DNA of 64,000 bases from Balneola sp. (lineage in GTDB: Bacteria > Bacteroidota > Rhodothermia > Balneolales > Balneolaceae), in NCBI GenBank assembly GCA_017640785.1, contig JAEPPZ010000009.1, positions 124,001 through 188,000 on the forward strand, written 5' to 3'. The notes under the pieces were generated by a model. The model had not been told where the DNA came from, did no database searches, and saw only the letters and a program-made list of their open reading frames with translations. Both the position numbers and the translations under genes were made by a program. Numbering within the stretch: the stretch's first letter is position 1; every line of letters begins with the position of its first letter. Positions 41,932 through 49,279 of this stretch are shown here, one piece after another.

Positions 41932-44730
41932 ATGAACAAAGAGGATATGAAATCCAATAATATACTAACACTGTTAGTGATAGGAATTCTTTCTATATCA
42001 CTTTCAAATTTTACTCAAGCTCAGGCTGTGATAGGCCCTGATCTTCAAAACACACTAAATACAGCCGCGGAGTCTGTAGAGGTAATTATCACCTTTTGGG
42101 GCAATGAAGCTCCCGATGCCGGCGAGTTATCGATACTAAATGACGCCGGTATTTCAATAGGTTATTCTTTTCAAAGTTTACCTATGGCAGGCGCTATTGT
42201 TACTCCTGCACAAATTACTGACCTGGCATCCAGGCAGGAAATAAGATCGATCTATTTAAATAAAGAGCTTTCTTATTTCAACAAAGATTCAAGAGCGATC
42301 ACAGGTGTAGATAAAGTTCAATCTAACGCTGAGTTTACATCTCAAAACGGCGGCTTCCCGATTTCCGGAAAAGGAATTGGAGTTGTTGTGAATGACAGCG
42401 GGGTCGATGGAACTCATCCCGATCTGGAATATGGAACCGCACTGGTTCAAAATGTGCTGGGATCAACAAACTTACATGCATACAGCGATCTAGCTCCTGT
42501 AACTTATGTTGAAGGCGTGCCTAATACAGATACCAACTCAGGTCATGGTACACACGTAGCCGGAACAGTTGGTGGTCGCGGTGTAGCTTCAAATGGTAAA
42601 CATCAGGGAGTAGCGCCCGGTGCCGATCTGATTGGTTATGGATCAGGTGGTGCTCTTTTTGTACTTGATGGAATTGGCGGCTTTGATTACGCCATAACAC
42701 ATCAGTTTGAATATGGAATTCGCGTGATAACTAATTCCTGGGGTTCTTCAGGTAACTTTGATCCGAACCACCCAATTAATCTGGCTAGTAAATTGGCTTA
42801 TGATCGTAATATCGTAACGCTTTTTGCTGCCGGAAATGAAGGACCTGGTGAAGATACTCACAATCCATACGCTAAAGCACCATGGGTAATTTCTGTAGGA
42901 GCCGGAACTAAAAGCGGTGAGCTTGCCGATTTTTCATCAAGAGGAACAAAAGGAAGAAGCGGAACTTTTGAACTGGATGGCGAAACGTTCACTTTTGTAG
43001 ATGAACCAAGTCTTGTTGCTCCCGGAGTAGATATAATCTCAACGAGAACAGTAGCTCCAATTCCTTTATTAGGCGCAGAAGCTGATGCAGAATTAATAGA
43101 GCCGTCAAATCTGGCTTTTTATACTACTTCAAGTGGTACATCAATGGCGACACCGCATGTAGCAGGAATTGTTGCATTACTTCTGGAAGTAGATCCGACT
43201 TTAAACCCGGATGAAGTTAAAAGTATTCTTCAAAGCACAGCTACCAACATGCAAAGCAGAGAAAGCTGGGAAGTTGGTTCCGGATATGTGAATGCATTTG
43301 CAGCCGTTCAAAAAACGTATGACAGAGATGCTGAATTCGGAAGCAGCATTAACGCTAACAGAGAATTTAATGGTGAAGCTCAGTTTGATGTTCAGACGAA
43401 TCCGTTTACAGTTAATTATGATCCAAGTGGAGTTACAAACGAAACACACAGTTTCAACTTAACAGGAAATGAAAGCGTGCTTTCTGTTCGTGCAAGCTTA
43501 GAAGGTGTTGCCGGCCAAACCGGAAACCCTGTTAATCTTATCGTTATTGACCCGAATGGCGTTGAATACAGCTCAGGAATTCCTGTTCTATTCACGCTTA
43601 CTTATCTCAGAGAAGTTCAGGTTACAAACCCAATTGCAGGTGAATGGGCTGTGGAGATCCGCGGCCTGAGAGGCGACGAAGCTAACCCAACAAATGGTAT
43701 CGGCATAGCTGAAACAGTTTCCGGTACTATTAAAACACAAACGGCAAGTGGCTATACAGGTTTAAATGATATAAACGGTCATCCTGCTGAAACCGCTATT
43801 AAACTGGCGATCTCAGAACGTCTAGTTGATAGCTTTAACGATAAAAGATATAAGCCGAACAGAAATCTGAAGCGTATTGAGCTTGCAGAATATCTGGTTA
43901 TGGGACAAGAGATCCGACAGTCGCTGCCACTGAATGGAAATACATTCAGCGATGTAGACGGAGCCTTCGAAACGCTGATAGCTCAATCAGTAGTAGCTCA
44001 GGGAGCACCATTAAAAGATACCGCTCAATTTGATGACGGTGTTATGCTTGCCGGTTCTGCTTCGAGCTTTAATCCCAATGGGAATGTAAACCGAGCAGAA
44101 CTTGCCTATTCTCTGGTTCAGAGTTTAGGACTTCAATGGGCTGCCGAAGAAATTGGCGAAGAAGATGTAACTGTTGTTTATAACGGAGAGAGAATTGCTG
44201 TTGAAGACTCAGATGAGATCCCGACAACATTCAAGCCGTATGTGCAAATTGCAATTGATCTGAACATTCTGAATGTGACGTACAGTCTTGAGCAAGGGCC
44301 ATATGATCTGGAACCTGTAGTTAAAGCCGAGTTCAATCCCGGCGAGAACGTAAGCAGAGCTGATTTTGCTGTTGCAGCAACAAGAAGCTCCACTGCAAGT
44401 TTCGAAAGCACAGAAACACAGTCTAAAGCACTGCCACAAGATGAGGAAATGCTTACAGAGCAGGTTACTGAATTCAAATTGGATCAAAACTATCCGAATC
44501 CATTTAACCCGAGCACTACCATTTCTTACTCTGTGGCTGAGAATGCAGATGTAACTTTAAACGTGTTTAACATGTTAGGAAAGAAGGTAGCTACGCTGGT
44601 AAACTCCACCCAAAGCGAAGGTTCTTATACCGTAACATGGGATGCATCCAATGTAGCGAGTGGAATCTATATTTACCGCTTGCAGGCAGGGAACAAAGTG
44701 TTCACAAGAAAAATGAACCTGATTAAATAA
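41932..44730 (+). CDS. Subtilisin-like serine protease with SLH repeats and T9SS sorting domain
   Basis: Seen in 932 aa: signal peptide (ILTLLVIGILSISLSNFTQA); a subtilase domain with catalytic Asp155 (VVVNDSGVDGTHPDL), His205 (SGHGTHVAGTVGG) and Ser404 (SSGTSMATPHVAGI), plus NSWGSSG and AAGNEGPGED; a beta-sandwich of about 130 residues; then three S-layer-homology-like repeats marked by YKPNRNLKRIELAEYL, FNPNGNVNRAELAYSL and FNPGENVSRADFAVAA; and the sorting domain (LDQNYPNPFNPSTTISYS, LGKKVATLVN, VASGIYIYRLQAG, NLIK). All three catalytic residues are present. SLH units usually hold proteins to cell-wall polymers, so with a T9SS domain this is an odd double-anchor design. The start could also be the Met five codons later. 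A terminator follows. Confidence 0.92.
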   Translation: MNKEDMKSNNILTLLVIGILSISLSNFTQAQAVIGPDLQNTLNTAAESVEVIITFWGNEAPDAGELSILNDAGISIGYSFQSLPMAGAIVTPAQITDLASRQEIRSIYLNKELSYFNKDSRAITGVDKVQSNAEFTSQNGGFPISGKGIGVVVNDSGVDGTHPDLEYGTALVQNVLGSTNLHAYSDLAPVTYVEGVPNTDTNSGHGTHVAGTVGGRGVASNGKHQGVAPGADLIGYGSGGALFVLDGIGGFDYAITHQFEYGIRVITNSWGSSGNFDPNHPINLASKLAYDRNIVTLFAAGNEGPGEDTHNPYAKAPWVISVGAGTKSGELADFSSRGTKGRSGTFELDGETFTFVDEPSLVAPGVDIISTRTVAPIPLLGAEADAELIEPSNLAFYTTSSGTSMATPHVAGIVALLLEVDPTLNPDEVKSILQSTATNMQSRESWEVGSGYVNAFAAVQKTYDRDAEFGSSINANREFNGEAQFDVQTNPFTVNYDPSGVTNETHSFNLTGNESVLSVRASLEGVAGQTGNPVNLIVIDPNGVEYSSGIPVLFTLTYLREVQVTNPIAGEWAVEIRGLRGDEANPTNGIGIAETVSGTIKTQTASGYTGLNDINGHPAETAIKLAISERLVDSFNDKRYKPNRNLKRIELAEYLVMGQEIRQSLPLNGNTFSDVDGAFETLIAQSVVAQGAPLKDTAQFDDGVMLAGSASSFNPNGNVNRAELAYSLVQSLGLQWAAEEIGEEDVTVVYNGERIAVEDSDEIPTTFKPYVQIAIDLNILNVTYSLEQGPYDLEPVVKAEFNPGENVSRADFAVAATRSSTASFESTETQSKALPQDEEMLTEQVTEFKLDQNYPNPFNPSTTISYSVAENADVTLNVFNMLGKKVATLVNSTQSEGSYTVTWDASNVASGIYIYRLQAGNKVFTRKMNLIK

Positions 44731-44753
44731 GCCAAGTTTGATCAGAGATTCGA

Positions 44754-44786
44754 AGCCGGGTGTTTAATTACATCCGGCTTTTTTTA
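44754..44786 (+). terminator. Terminator of the subtilase gene
   Basis: Stem agccgggtgt / acatccggct, loop ttaatt, then seven T. It touches the stop codon of the converging gene at 44784. Confidence 0.85.
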
Positions 44787-45776
44787 TGCAATTAAATTTA
44801 ACTCCTGAAGATCTTCTACGGGCTCGTCGAAACTGCAACTCCCGAACGAGGTGACAGAAAGATCGCGTAACATGTGCAGCTCTTCAAAAGAAACAGATTG
44901 TCCTCTCCATGAAAACTCAGATTCTTCAAAAGAGAAGTTTGAAGCATTTTCGTCATTCAGAATTTCCAGCAATTCGTCTTCAGAAAGCTTTTTGGAATAA
45001 CTTAACAAAGAAGCCCCGAACACATTCAGAAAACCATGCATCTTAGTTTGTACAGAATCATTGTAGTGACGAACAGGATGGTGAAGTCCGGCCGTGAATT
45101 TTAGAGGGACAGCGTTTTCTCTGGAAAAAGAAATGGCTTCAGCCAAATAATCCGTTGGCGGAAATTGAAAAGCTTCTACTCCACCGCAACGGATCTTAAA
45201 ACCGGAAAAACAGTAATTTTCCTTTTCATTCGATTCAAGCCATTCATTGTGTGTATGAATGCCCTGAACAAGTCCTTTGGCGTATTTCATATCGAAATCA
45301 AATCCCGGAACTTCAAAAAAGATCTGATAAGGTAATGTTTCAGATTTTGCCATGGATTGAACAGCGTACTCAATAGCTGCTTGAAGATCGGATGAGCTTT
45401 CTTCCTTCAGACAAACCAGCGGCACCTTAATTTCTAAAGTGGATATGTGGACTCTTTTATCTGTGGATGCAAGAGCGCGCTTAATGACTTCTACAGTGTT
45501 GTCGATTACTTTTTTGAAGCTGTAAAGATCATCAGAGGCAGCACCAACCAGCGTTATTTTAAAGGGAGAAGGAGAATCAGGCTCCGCATCAATGAGTGTA
45601 ATAAGTTTAAGCAGTAGTCCGGTTCCGACAACAAATTTTGAAAGCATCCATGCTTCTTTCTGCTCAATATGAGAAAGATATTTCCTGAACGCCTCTTCCA
45701 AAGGTAGCTCAGAAGGCGGATATAAGCCCGCATAATCAATAATATCGGATAAGAAGGGACGTAAACTAGTCTTCAA
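44784..45776 (-). CDS. Conserved hypothetical protein
   Basis: Seen: 330 aa, soluble, no signal peptide. Segments that look conserved: FLSDIIDYAGLYPPSELPLE at the start, YQIFFEVPGFDFDMKYAKGL, FSGFKIRCGGVEAFQFPPTD, AVPLKFTAGLHHPVRHYNDS and TKMHGFLNVFGASLLSYSK. Alternating strand/helix rhythm with 'KFTAGLHHP' suggests a TIM-barrel-like fold, and the Arg/Cys/His-rich segments could form an active site. I do not know the family's function. It is read alone, convergent to the subtilase and divergent from the HU pair. Confidence 0.6.
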   Translation of the reverse strand: MKTSLRPFLSDIIDYAGLYPPSELPLEEAFRKYLSHIEQKEAWMLSKFVVGTGLLLKLITLIDAEPDSPSPFKITLVGAASDDLYSFKKVIDNTVEVIKRALASTDKRVHISTLEIKVPLVCLKEESSSDLQAAIEYAVQSMAKSETLPYQIFFEVPGFDFDMKYAKGLVQGIHTHNEWLESNEKENYCFSGFKIRCGGVEAFQFPPTDYLAEAISFSRENAVPLKFTAGLHHPVRHYNDSVQTKMHGFLNVFGASLLSYSKKLSEDELLEILNDENASNFSFEESEFSWRGQSVSFEELHMLRDLSVTSFGSCSFDEPVEDLQELNLIA

Positions 45777-45936
45777 TTGAGTTTAGCATTTAATTCTGAT
45801 TACCCGACTAACTTAACAGAATTCCAGCAAAATTGTGAGTATCATTATGCTATTATTCCTGATATAGCATTATTTACAGGGATTATTTGACAAAATCAGA
45901 CTTTTGTTGCTAATTGGAGTTAACTAACTATGGGAT

Positions 45937-46221
45937 ATGAATAAATCAGAAACGATAAAAGCACTTAGTGAACGACTTGAGTTAACTCAAACTCAAACAG
46001 AAGAGTTATATAACTCGCTAGTGAGTACTTTTACAGAGCACCTGTCAAACAATAACGGCTTCAGCATTCCCGATTTCGGTAGCTTCAGCTCTGAGATCAG
46101 AGAAGAATACAAGTCCTATAATCCGCACTATAAGCAAATGATGCTTCTCCCAAAAAAGAAAGTAGTTCGGTTTTCTCAAAGCTCGGCTTTGAAAGATGAA
46201 TTCAATGAGGCGGAGCTATGA
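45937..46221 (+). CDS. HU family DNA-binding protein
   Basis: Seen: 94 aa, the size of a plain HU subunit: KSETIKALSERLELTQTQTE (helices 1-2), LSNNNGFSIPDFGSFSSEIR (the 'I..FG.F' turn) and the arm region with YNPHYKQMMLLPKKKVVRFS. The usual arm motif with GRNP is changed to YKSYNPHYKQ. It overlaps the ATG of the next gene, which starts with another HU domain, so the two are co-translated and may form a heterodimer. Confidence 0.88.
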   Translation: MNKSETIKALSERLELTQTQTEELYNSLVSTFTEHLSNNNGFSIPDFGSFSSEIREEYKSYNPHYKQMMLLPKKKVVRFSQSSALKDEFNEAEL

Positions 46222-47357
46222 GTAAAAAAATTACATTTTCGGAATTGATAAAAGCGTTTGCTGAATCAAATGGTATTACTCAGCAGAAAGCAGAGGAGAT
46301 GATCCGTGGTGTTTTTGATCTGGTAATTGATGATCTGGAAGAAAGTGGAAAAGCATCTATAACCAACTTTGGTAGTTTCGAATTAAAAGACGTTGCTGAA
46401 AGAACGGGTATAAATCCGCAGACAAAAGAAGAGATCGTAATCCCGGCGCATAAGAAAGTATCATTCAAGCCTTTTAAAGCACTTGAACAAACAGTAAACG
46501 CACCTTTTACAGGATTGGAACCAACCTTGCTTGGTGAAAAGTCCGGAACTGAAACAGAAGAAACAACGGCAAAGCCAGAGAAAGAGCAGGAATCTGAAGT
46601 ATTTGAAGATCCGTTCGAAGAAGTTATAAAGCCTGCTGAAGAACAGGCCGATGAAGCGGAAACGCCGGATTCAGTTGAGGAAGAAGCTGAAGAGGAACAA
46701 GAAGAAAGTGAAGCAGAAGCTGCTCCTGTTTTTAAAGCACCCGAAAAGGAAAATGGAAATGATATAAGTTGGGTCTTTATAGTTCTGGTACTGTTGATAG
46801 CCGGGACGGGAATTTGGTTTTTCTTTCTGAGAGATTCAGATCCGGGGAGTATTGACAATGTAGTTGCAGGAAATCAGACTCCGGCTCAACAACAAGCTGA
46901 GCAGGTTGAAAAAGTGCCACCTGCTGAAACGCCGGTAAAAGAAGAAAAAACCCCTGAAGCTTCAGCGGCATCATCAGAAACAAAGAATAATGTCAGTGCA
47001 GAACCGGCTGTGCAAAAAGAAAAACCAGCCCCAAAAGAAATGACCGCTTATATCATCGAAAAAGATGAATGGATGTGGGATATTTCAAGAGAAGTGTACG
47101 GCGCACCGTATTTATGGCCACTGATTTTTGAAGCAAATAAAACCGTAAATGACGATCCTAATTTAGTGGAGCCGGCTAATACCCTGATGATTCCTTCTTT
47201 GGAAGGAAGTTCGGCTAATCTGACAAAAGCAGATTATGCAAAGCTGGCCAAAGCAACGAAGTTAGTTTCTGAAGCATATGCTAAATCAGGAAATTCGGAA
47301 CGTGCGAAGGAATATTCAAGATTCGCTGCTAAGTATGAAAGGCATAGTAAAAACTAA
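46218..47357 (+). CDS. HU DNA-binding domain - membrane helix - LysM-like domain fusion
   Basis: Seen in 379 aa: residues 1-95 are a complete HU domain (ITFSELIKAFAESNGITQQK, SGKASITNFGSFELKD, RTGINPQTKEEIVIPAHKKV). About 100-180 is a Glu-rich disordered linker. A single membrane segment follows at about 184-205 (ISWVFIVLVLLIAGTGIWFF), then an Ala/Pro/Glu-rich spacer. About 275-335 is a LysM-like unit: MTAYIIEKDEWMWDISREVY, YLWPLIFEANKTVNDDPNLV, ANTLMIPS. The tail is helical. Topology implies DNA binding in the cytoplasm and peptidoglycan or glycan contact in the periplasm. It overlaps the upstream HU gene by 4 bp. Role in chromosome-envelope tethering is inferred. Confidence 0.85.
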   Translation: MSKKITFSELIKAFAESNGITQQKAEEMIRGVFDLVIDDLEESGKASITNFGSFELKDVAERTGINPQTKEEIVIPAHKKVSFKPFKALEQTVNAPFTGLEPTLLGEKSGTETEETTAKPEKEQESEVFEDPFEEVIKPAEEQADEAETPDSVEEEAEEEQEESEAEAAPVFKAPEKENGNDISWVFIVLVLLIAGTGIWFFFLRDSDPGSIDNVVAGNQTPAQQQAEQVEKVPPAETPVKEEKTPEASAASSETKNNVSAEPAVQKEKPAPKEMTAYIIEKDEWMWDISREVYGAPYLWPLIFEANKTVNDDPNLVEPANTLMIPSLEGSSANLTKADYAKLAKATKLVSEAYAKSGNSERAKEYSRFAAKYERHSKN

Positions 47358-48493
47358 GCGGTTATAAAATCTAAAGTGAGTGCGTCGGCGATCTTTAATC
47401 CGGAGGAACTGAGCCGGATAGAATCAGAGGCGAAATGAATTTTGCCCTCTTTTTCTTTTCGTGTTAAGTATGCGAGCTGTCTTTCAGATAAGCTGTATTC
47501 ATACTTTTTCTCCAAGTTTTCCAAAGAGACTCCTTTTACGGTTCTGAGTCCGAGCATGATCCGTTCTTCGGCAAGACTCTGAAGAGATAACTCTTCTTTT
47601 TCGGATTCGCTGAAATCTGTTTTTTGAAGATATTTTTTCAGATCCGGTTCATTTTCCCATCGGTAAGCAAAAGCATTTGATTCATCCCATTGGAAAGAAT
47701 GTGCTCCGGGACCTAAACCAAGATAGTTTTTGTGCTCCCAGTAATTTGCATTATGAACGGCTTCCGATCCTTTTTTAGCAAAGTTGCTTACTTCATAGCG
47801 ATGAATGCCTTTCTTTTTCAGTTTCTCTTCCACCAGCTCAAAATGCTTTTCCACGGTTTCATCTTCTGCGGGGATAAGTCTGCCCAGTTCAATCTGTTTT
47901 CCCAATCGGGTTTTAGGCTCAATGGTTAAGGAATAGGCAGAAACATGAGGCGGATCAAACTGCAAAAGGATGTCCAGGTCTTTTTCCAACATTTCTAAAG
48001 TCTGCCCGGGATTTCCGTAGATCAGATCAGCAGTAAACACATTTATTTCGGAAGCCTTAAGTAACTCAAGGCATTTTAAAGCTTCCGCCGAATTATGAGT
48101 TCGGTTCATGAATTTTAGCAGATCTTCATCAAAGGTTTGAACTCCCATACTCACCCGGTTCACGCCAATGCTTTTGAGTGCAGACAAATACTCTTTGGTA
48201 ACATCGTCCGGATTCAGTTCAACGGTAACTTCTTTCAGATCTAAGCGGAATGAATCATCTAAAGCTTCGAAGATTTTACTGAACTGATCTGCGCTTAGTA
48301 AGGACGGCGTTCCGCCTCCAAAATAGATGGTGTCAATAATTTCGCTTGAATAGATCGTGTCCTTTTTTGAACGGATCTCTTCAACAAGCTTTTCAGCAAA
48401 TGCATTTTTATTGCCGGGCTTGGTAACAAAATAGAAATCGCAATAGGAACAAGCTTGCTTGCAAAACGGGATATGGATGTAGATTCCGGACAT
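47354..48493 (-). CDS. hemW: HemW-type radical SAM heme chaperone
   Basis: Role: HemW family proteins resemble coproporphyrinogen III dehydrogenase but act in heme delivery. Seen in 379 aa: IYIHIPFCKQACSYCDFYF with the CxxxCxxC iron-sulfur motif, TIYFGGGTPSLLS, ELNPDDVTKEYLSALKSIGV, RVSMGVQTFDEDLLKFMNR, DLIYGNPGQTLEMLEKDL, PPHVSAYSLTIEP and LGLGPGAHSF, then the HemN_C-type winged helix. I chose the second of two adjacent Met codons (48493). It converges on the HU-LysM gene with a 4-bp overlap. Confidence 0.93.
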   Translation of the reverse strand: MSGIYIHIPFCKQACSYCDFYFVTKPGNKNAFAEKLVEEIRSKKDTIYSSEIIDTIYFGGGTPSLLSADQFSKIFEALDDSFRLDLKEVTVELNPDDVTKEYLSALKSIGVNRVSMGVQTFDEDLLKFMNRTHNSAEALKCLELLKASEINVFTADLIYGNPGQTLEMLEKDLDILLQFDPPHVSAYSLTIEPKTRLGKQIELGRLIPAEDETVEKHFELVEEKLKKKGIHRYEVSNFAKKGSEAVHNANYWEHKNYLGLGPGAHSFQWDESNAFAYRWENEPDLKKYLQKTDFSESEKEELSLQSLAEERIMLGLRTVKGVSLENLEKKYEYSLSERQLAYLTRKEKEGKIHFASDSIRLSSSGLKIADALTLDFITA

Positions 48494-48507
48494 CAATGGT
48501 CAATGAT

Positions 48508-48544
48508 ACAATTATCAATTAAAAATGGTTCAATTGATAATTGT
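48508..48544. repeat. Perfect 13-bp inverted repeat
   Basis: acaattatcaatt and aattgataattgt, 11 bp apart, between the end of the gamma-carbonic-anhydrase-family gene (48560) and the hemW start (48493). It would form a long AT hairpin; it could be a weak terminator, or an operator for hemW. Confidence 0.6.
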
Positions 48545-48559
48545 GCCATTCTTAATTGT

Positions 48560-49108
48560 TCAGCCTTTAGGCTGATAAAAGGGATTCTCGTCGTATTTAT
48601 CTTTCTGCTGATACGCTCGAAGATATTTCACATAGTTGGAAGCATATTTCGGAATGGACTTTATTTCTTCTTCCGTAAGTTTGCGAACCGCTTTTGCGGG
48701 CGAGCCCATGTACATATATCCGCTTTCCAGAGTTTTGCCCGGAGGAACCAAGGTGCCCGCAGCAACGATCACGTCCGGCTCAATAACAACTTCATCCAAA
48801 ATGGTAGCATTGATTCCGATCAATACGCGATCTTTGATAGTACATCCGTGTACAACCGCACCATGACCAATAGTTACTTCGTTACCAATAATGGTTGGGC
48901 CTGTCTGATTCATAACATGAATACAAACGTTATCCTGTACATTACTTTGGTCTCCGATCTGTATAAAATTCACATCTCCCCTGATGGTTACGTTAAACCA
49001 AACACTGGATTCTTTTCCCAGGGTTACATCACCAATAATATCTGCGCTGGGAGCAACAAATGCGGTTTCATCAAATTGTGGGGTGCGTTTTAAAAATTCG
49101 TAGATCAT
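48560..49108 (-). CDS. Gamma-carbonic anhydrase family protein (left-handed beta-helix)
   Basis: Seen in 182 aa: hexapeptide repeats typical of the fold (FVAPSADIIGDVTLGKESSV, IRGDVNFIQIGDQSNVQDNV, IIGNEVTIGHGAVVHGCTIK, VLIGINATILDEVVIEPDVI) and the C-terminal helix (GSPAKAVRKLTEEEIKSIPK). The three metal His positions are visible as CIHV, TIGHGA and VVHGC, and the ring of RGDV/QDN is conserved. This is the YrdA/CaiE/PaaY subgroup. Whether it is a true carbonic anhydrase, a thioesterase, or an inactive scaffold cannot be told from sequence. Confidence 0.92.
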   Translation of the reverse strand: MIYEFLKRTPQFDETAFVAPSADIIGDVTLGKESSVWFNVTIRGDVNFIQIGDQSNVQDNVCIHVMNQTGPTIIGNEVTIGHGAVVHGCTIKDRVLIGINATILDEVVIEPDVIVAAGTLVPPGKTLESGYMYMGSPAKAVRKLTEEEIKSIPKYASNYVKYLRAYQQKDKYDENPFYQPKG

Positions 49109-49238
49109 GAGTTTTGTTCATTATAAATGAGTAAGAAATAATTACTGCCGGCACGGTTCAAAGATAAAGCAAAAAACACACAGAAGGTTTATCAAATAAG
49201 AAATGGTTTTAAAAAATTGAATTGGAAATTGATTCATA

Positions 49239-49258
49239 AAATGAAAGCGCTTACATTC
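49239..49258. promoter_or_regulatory. LacI/CcpA-type operator candidate upstream of the GH13 gene
   Basis: aaatgaaagcgcttacattc: a near copy of the perfect palindrome at 58352, with the central TGAAAGCGCTT shared. It resembles the catabolite-responsive/LacI-family consensus TGNAANCGNTNNCA. A TTGACA hexamer follows at 49259. The ATG inside it is therefore unlikely to be a start codon. Confidence 0.65.
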
Positions 49259-49279
49259 TTGACAATCCGATACGTTGCA

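Noticed and set aside
46280-46858. 192-residue Ser/Ala-rich minus-strand frame
   Set aside because: Antisense shadow of the Glu-rich linker of the HU-LysM gene.
48455-49093. 212-residue plus-strand frame
   Set aside because: Shadow of the beta-helix gene on the minus strand, which has clear hexapeptide repeats.
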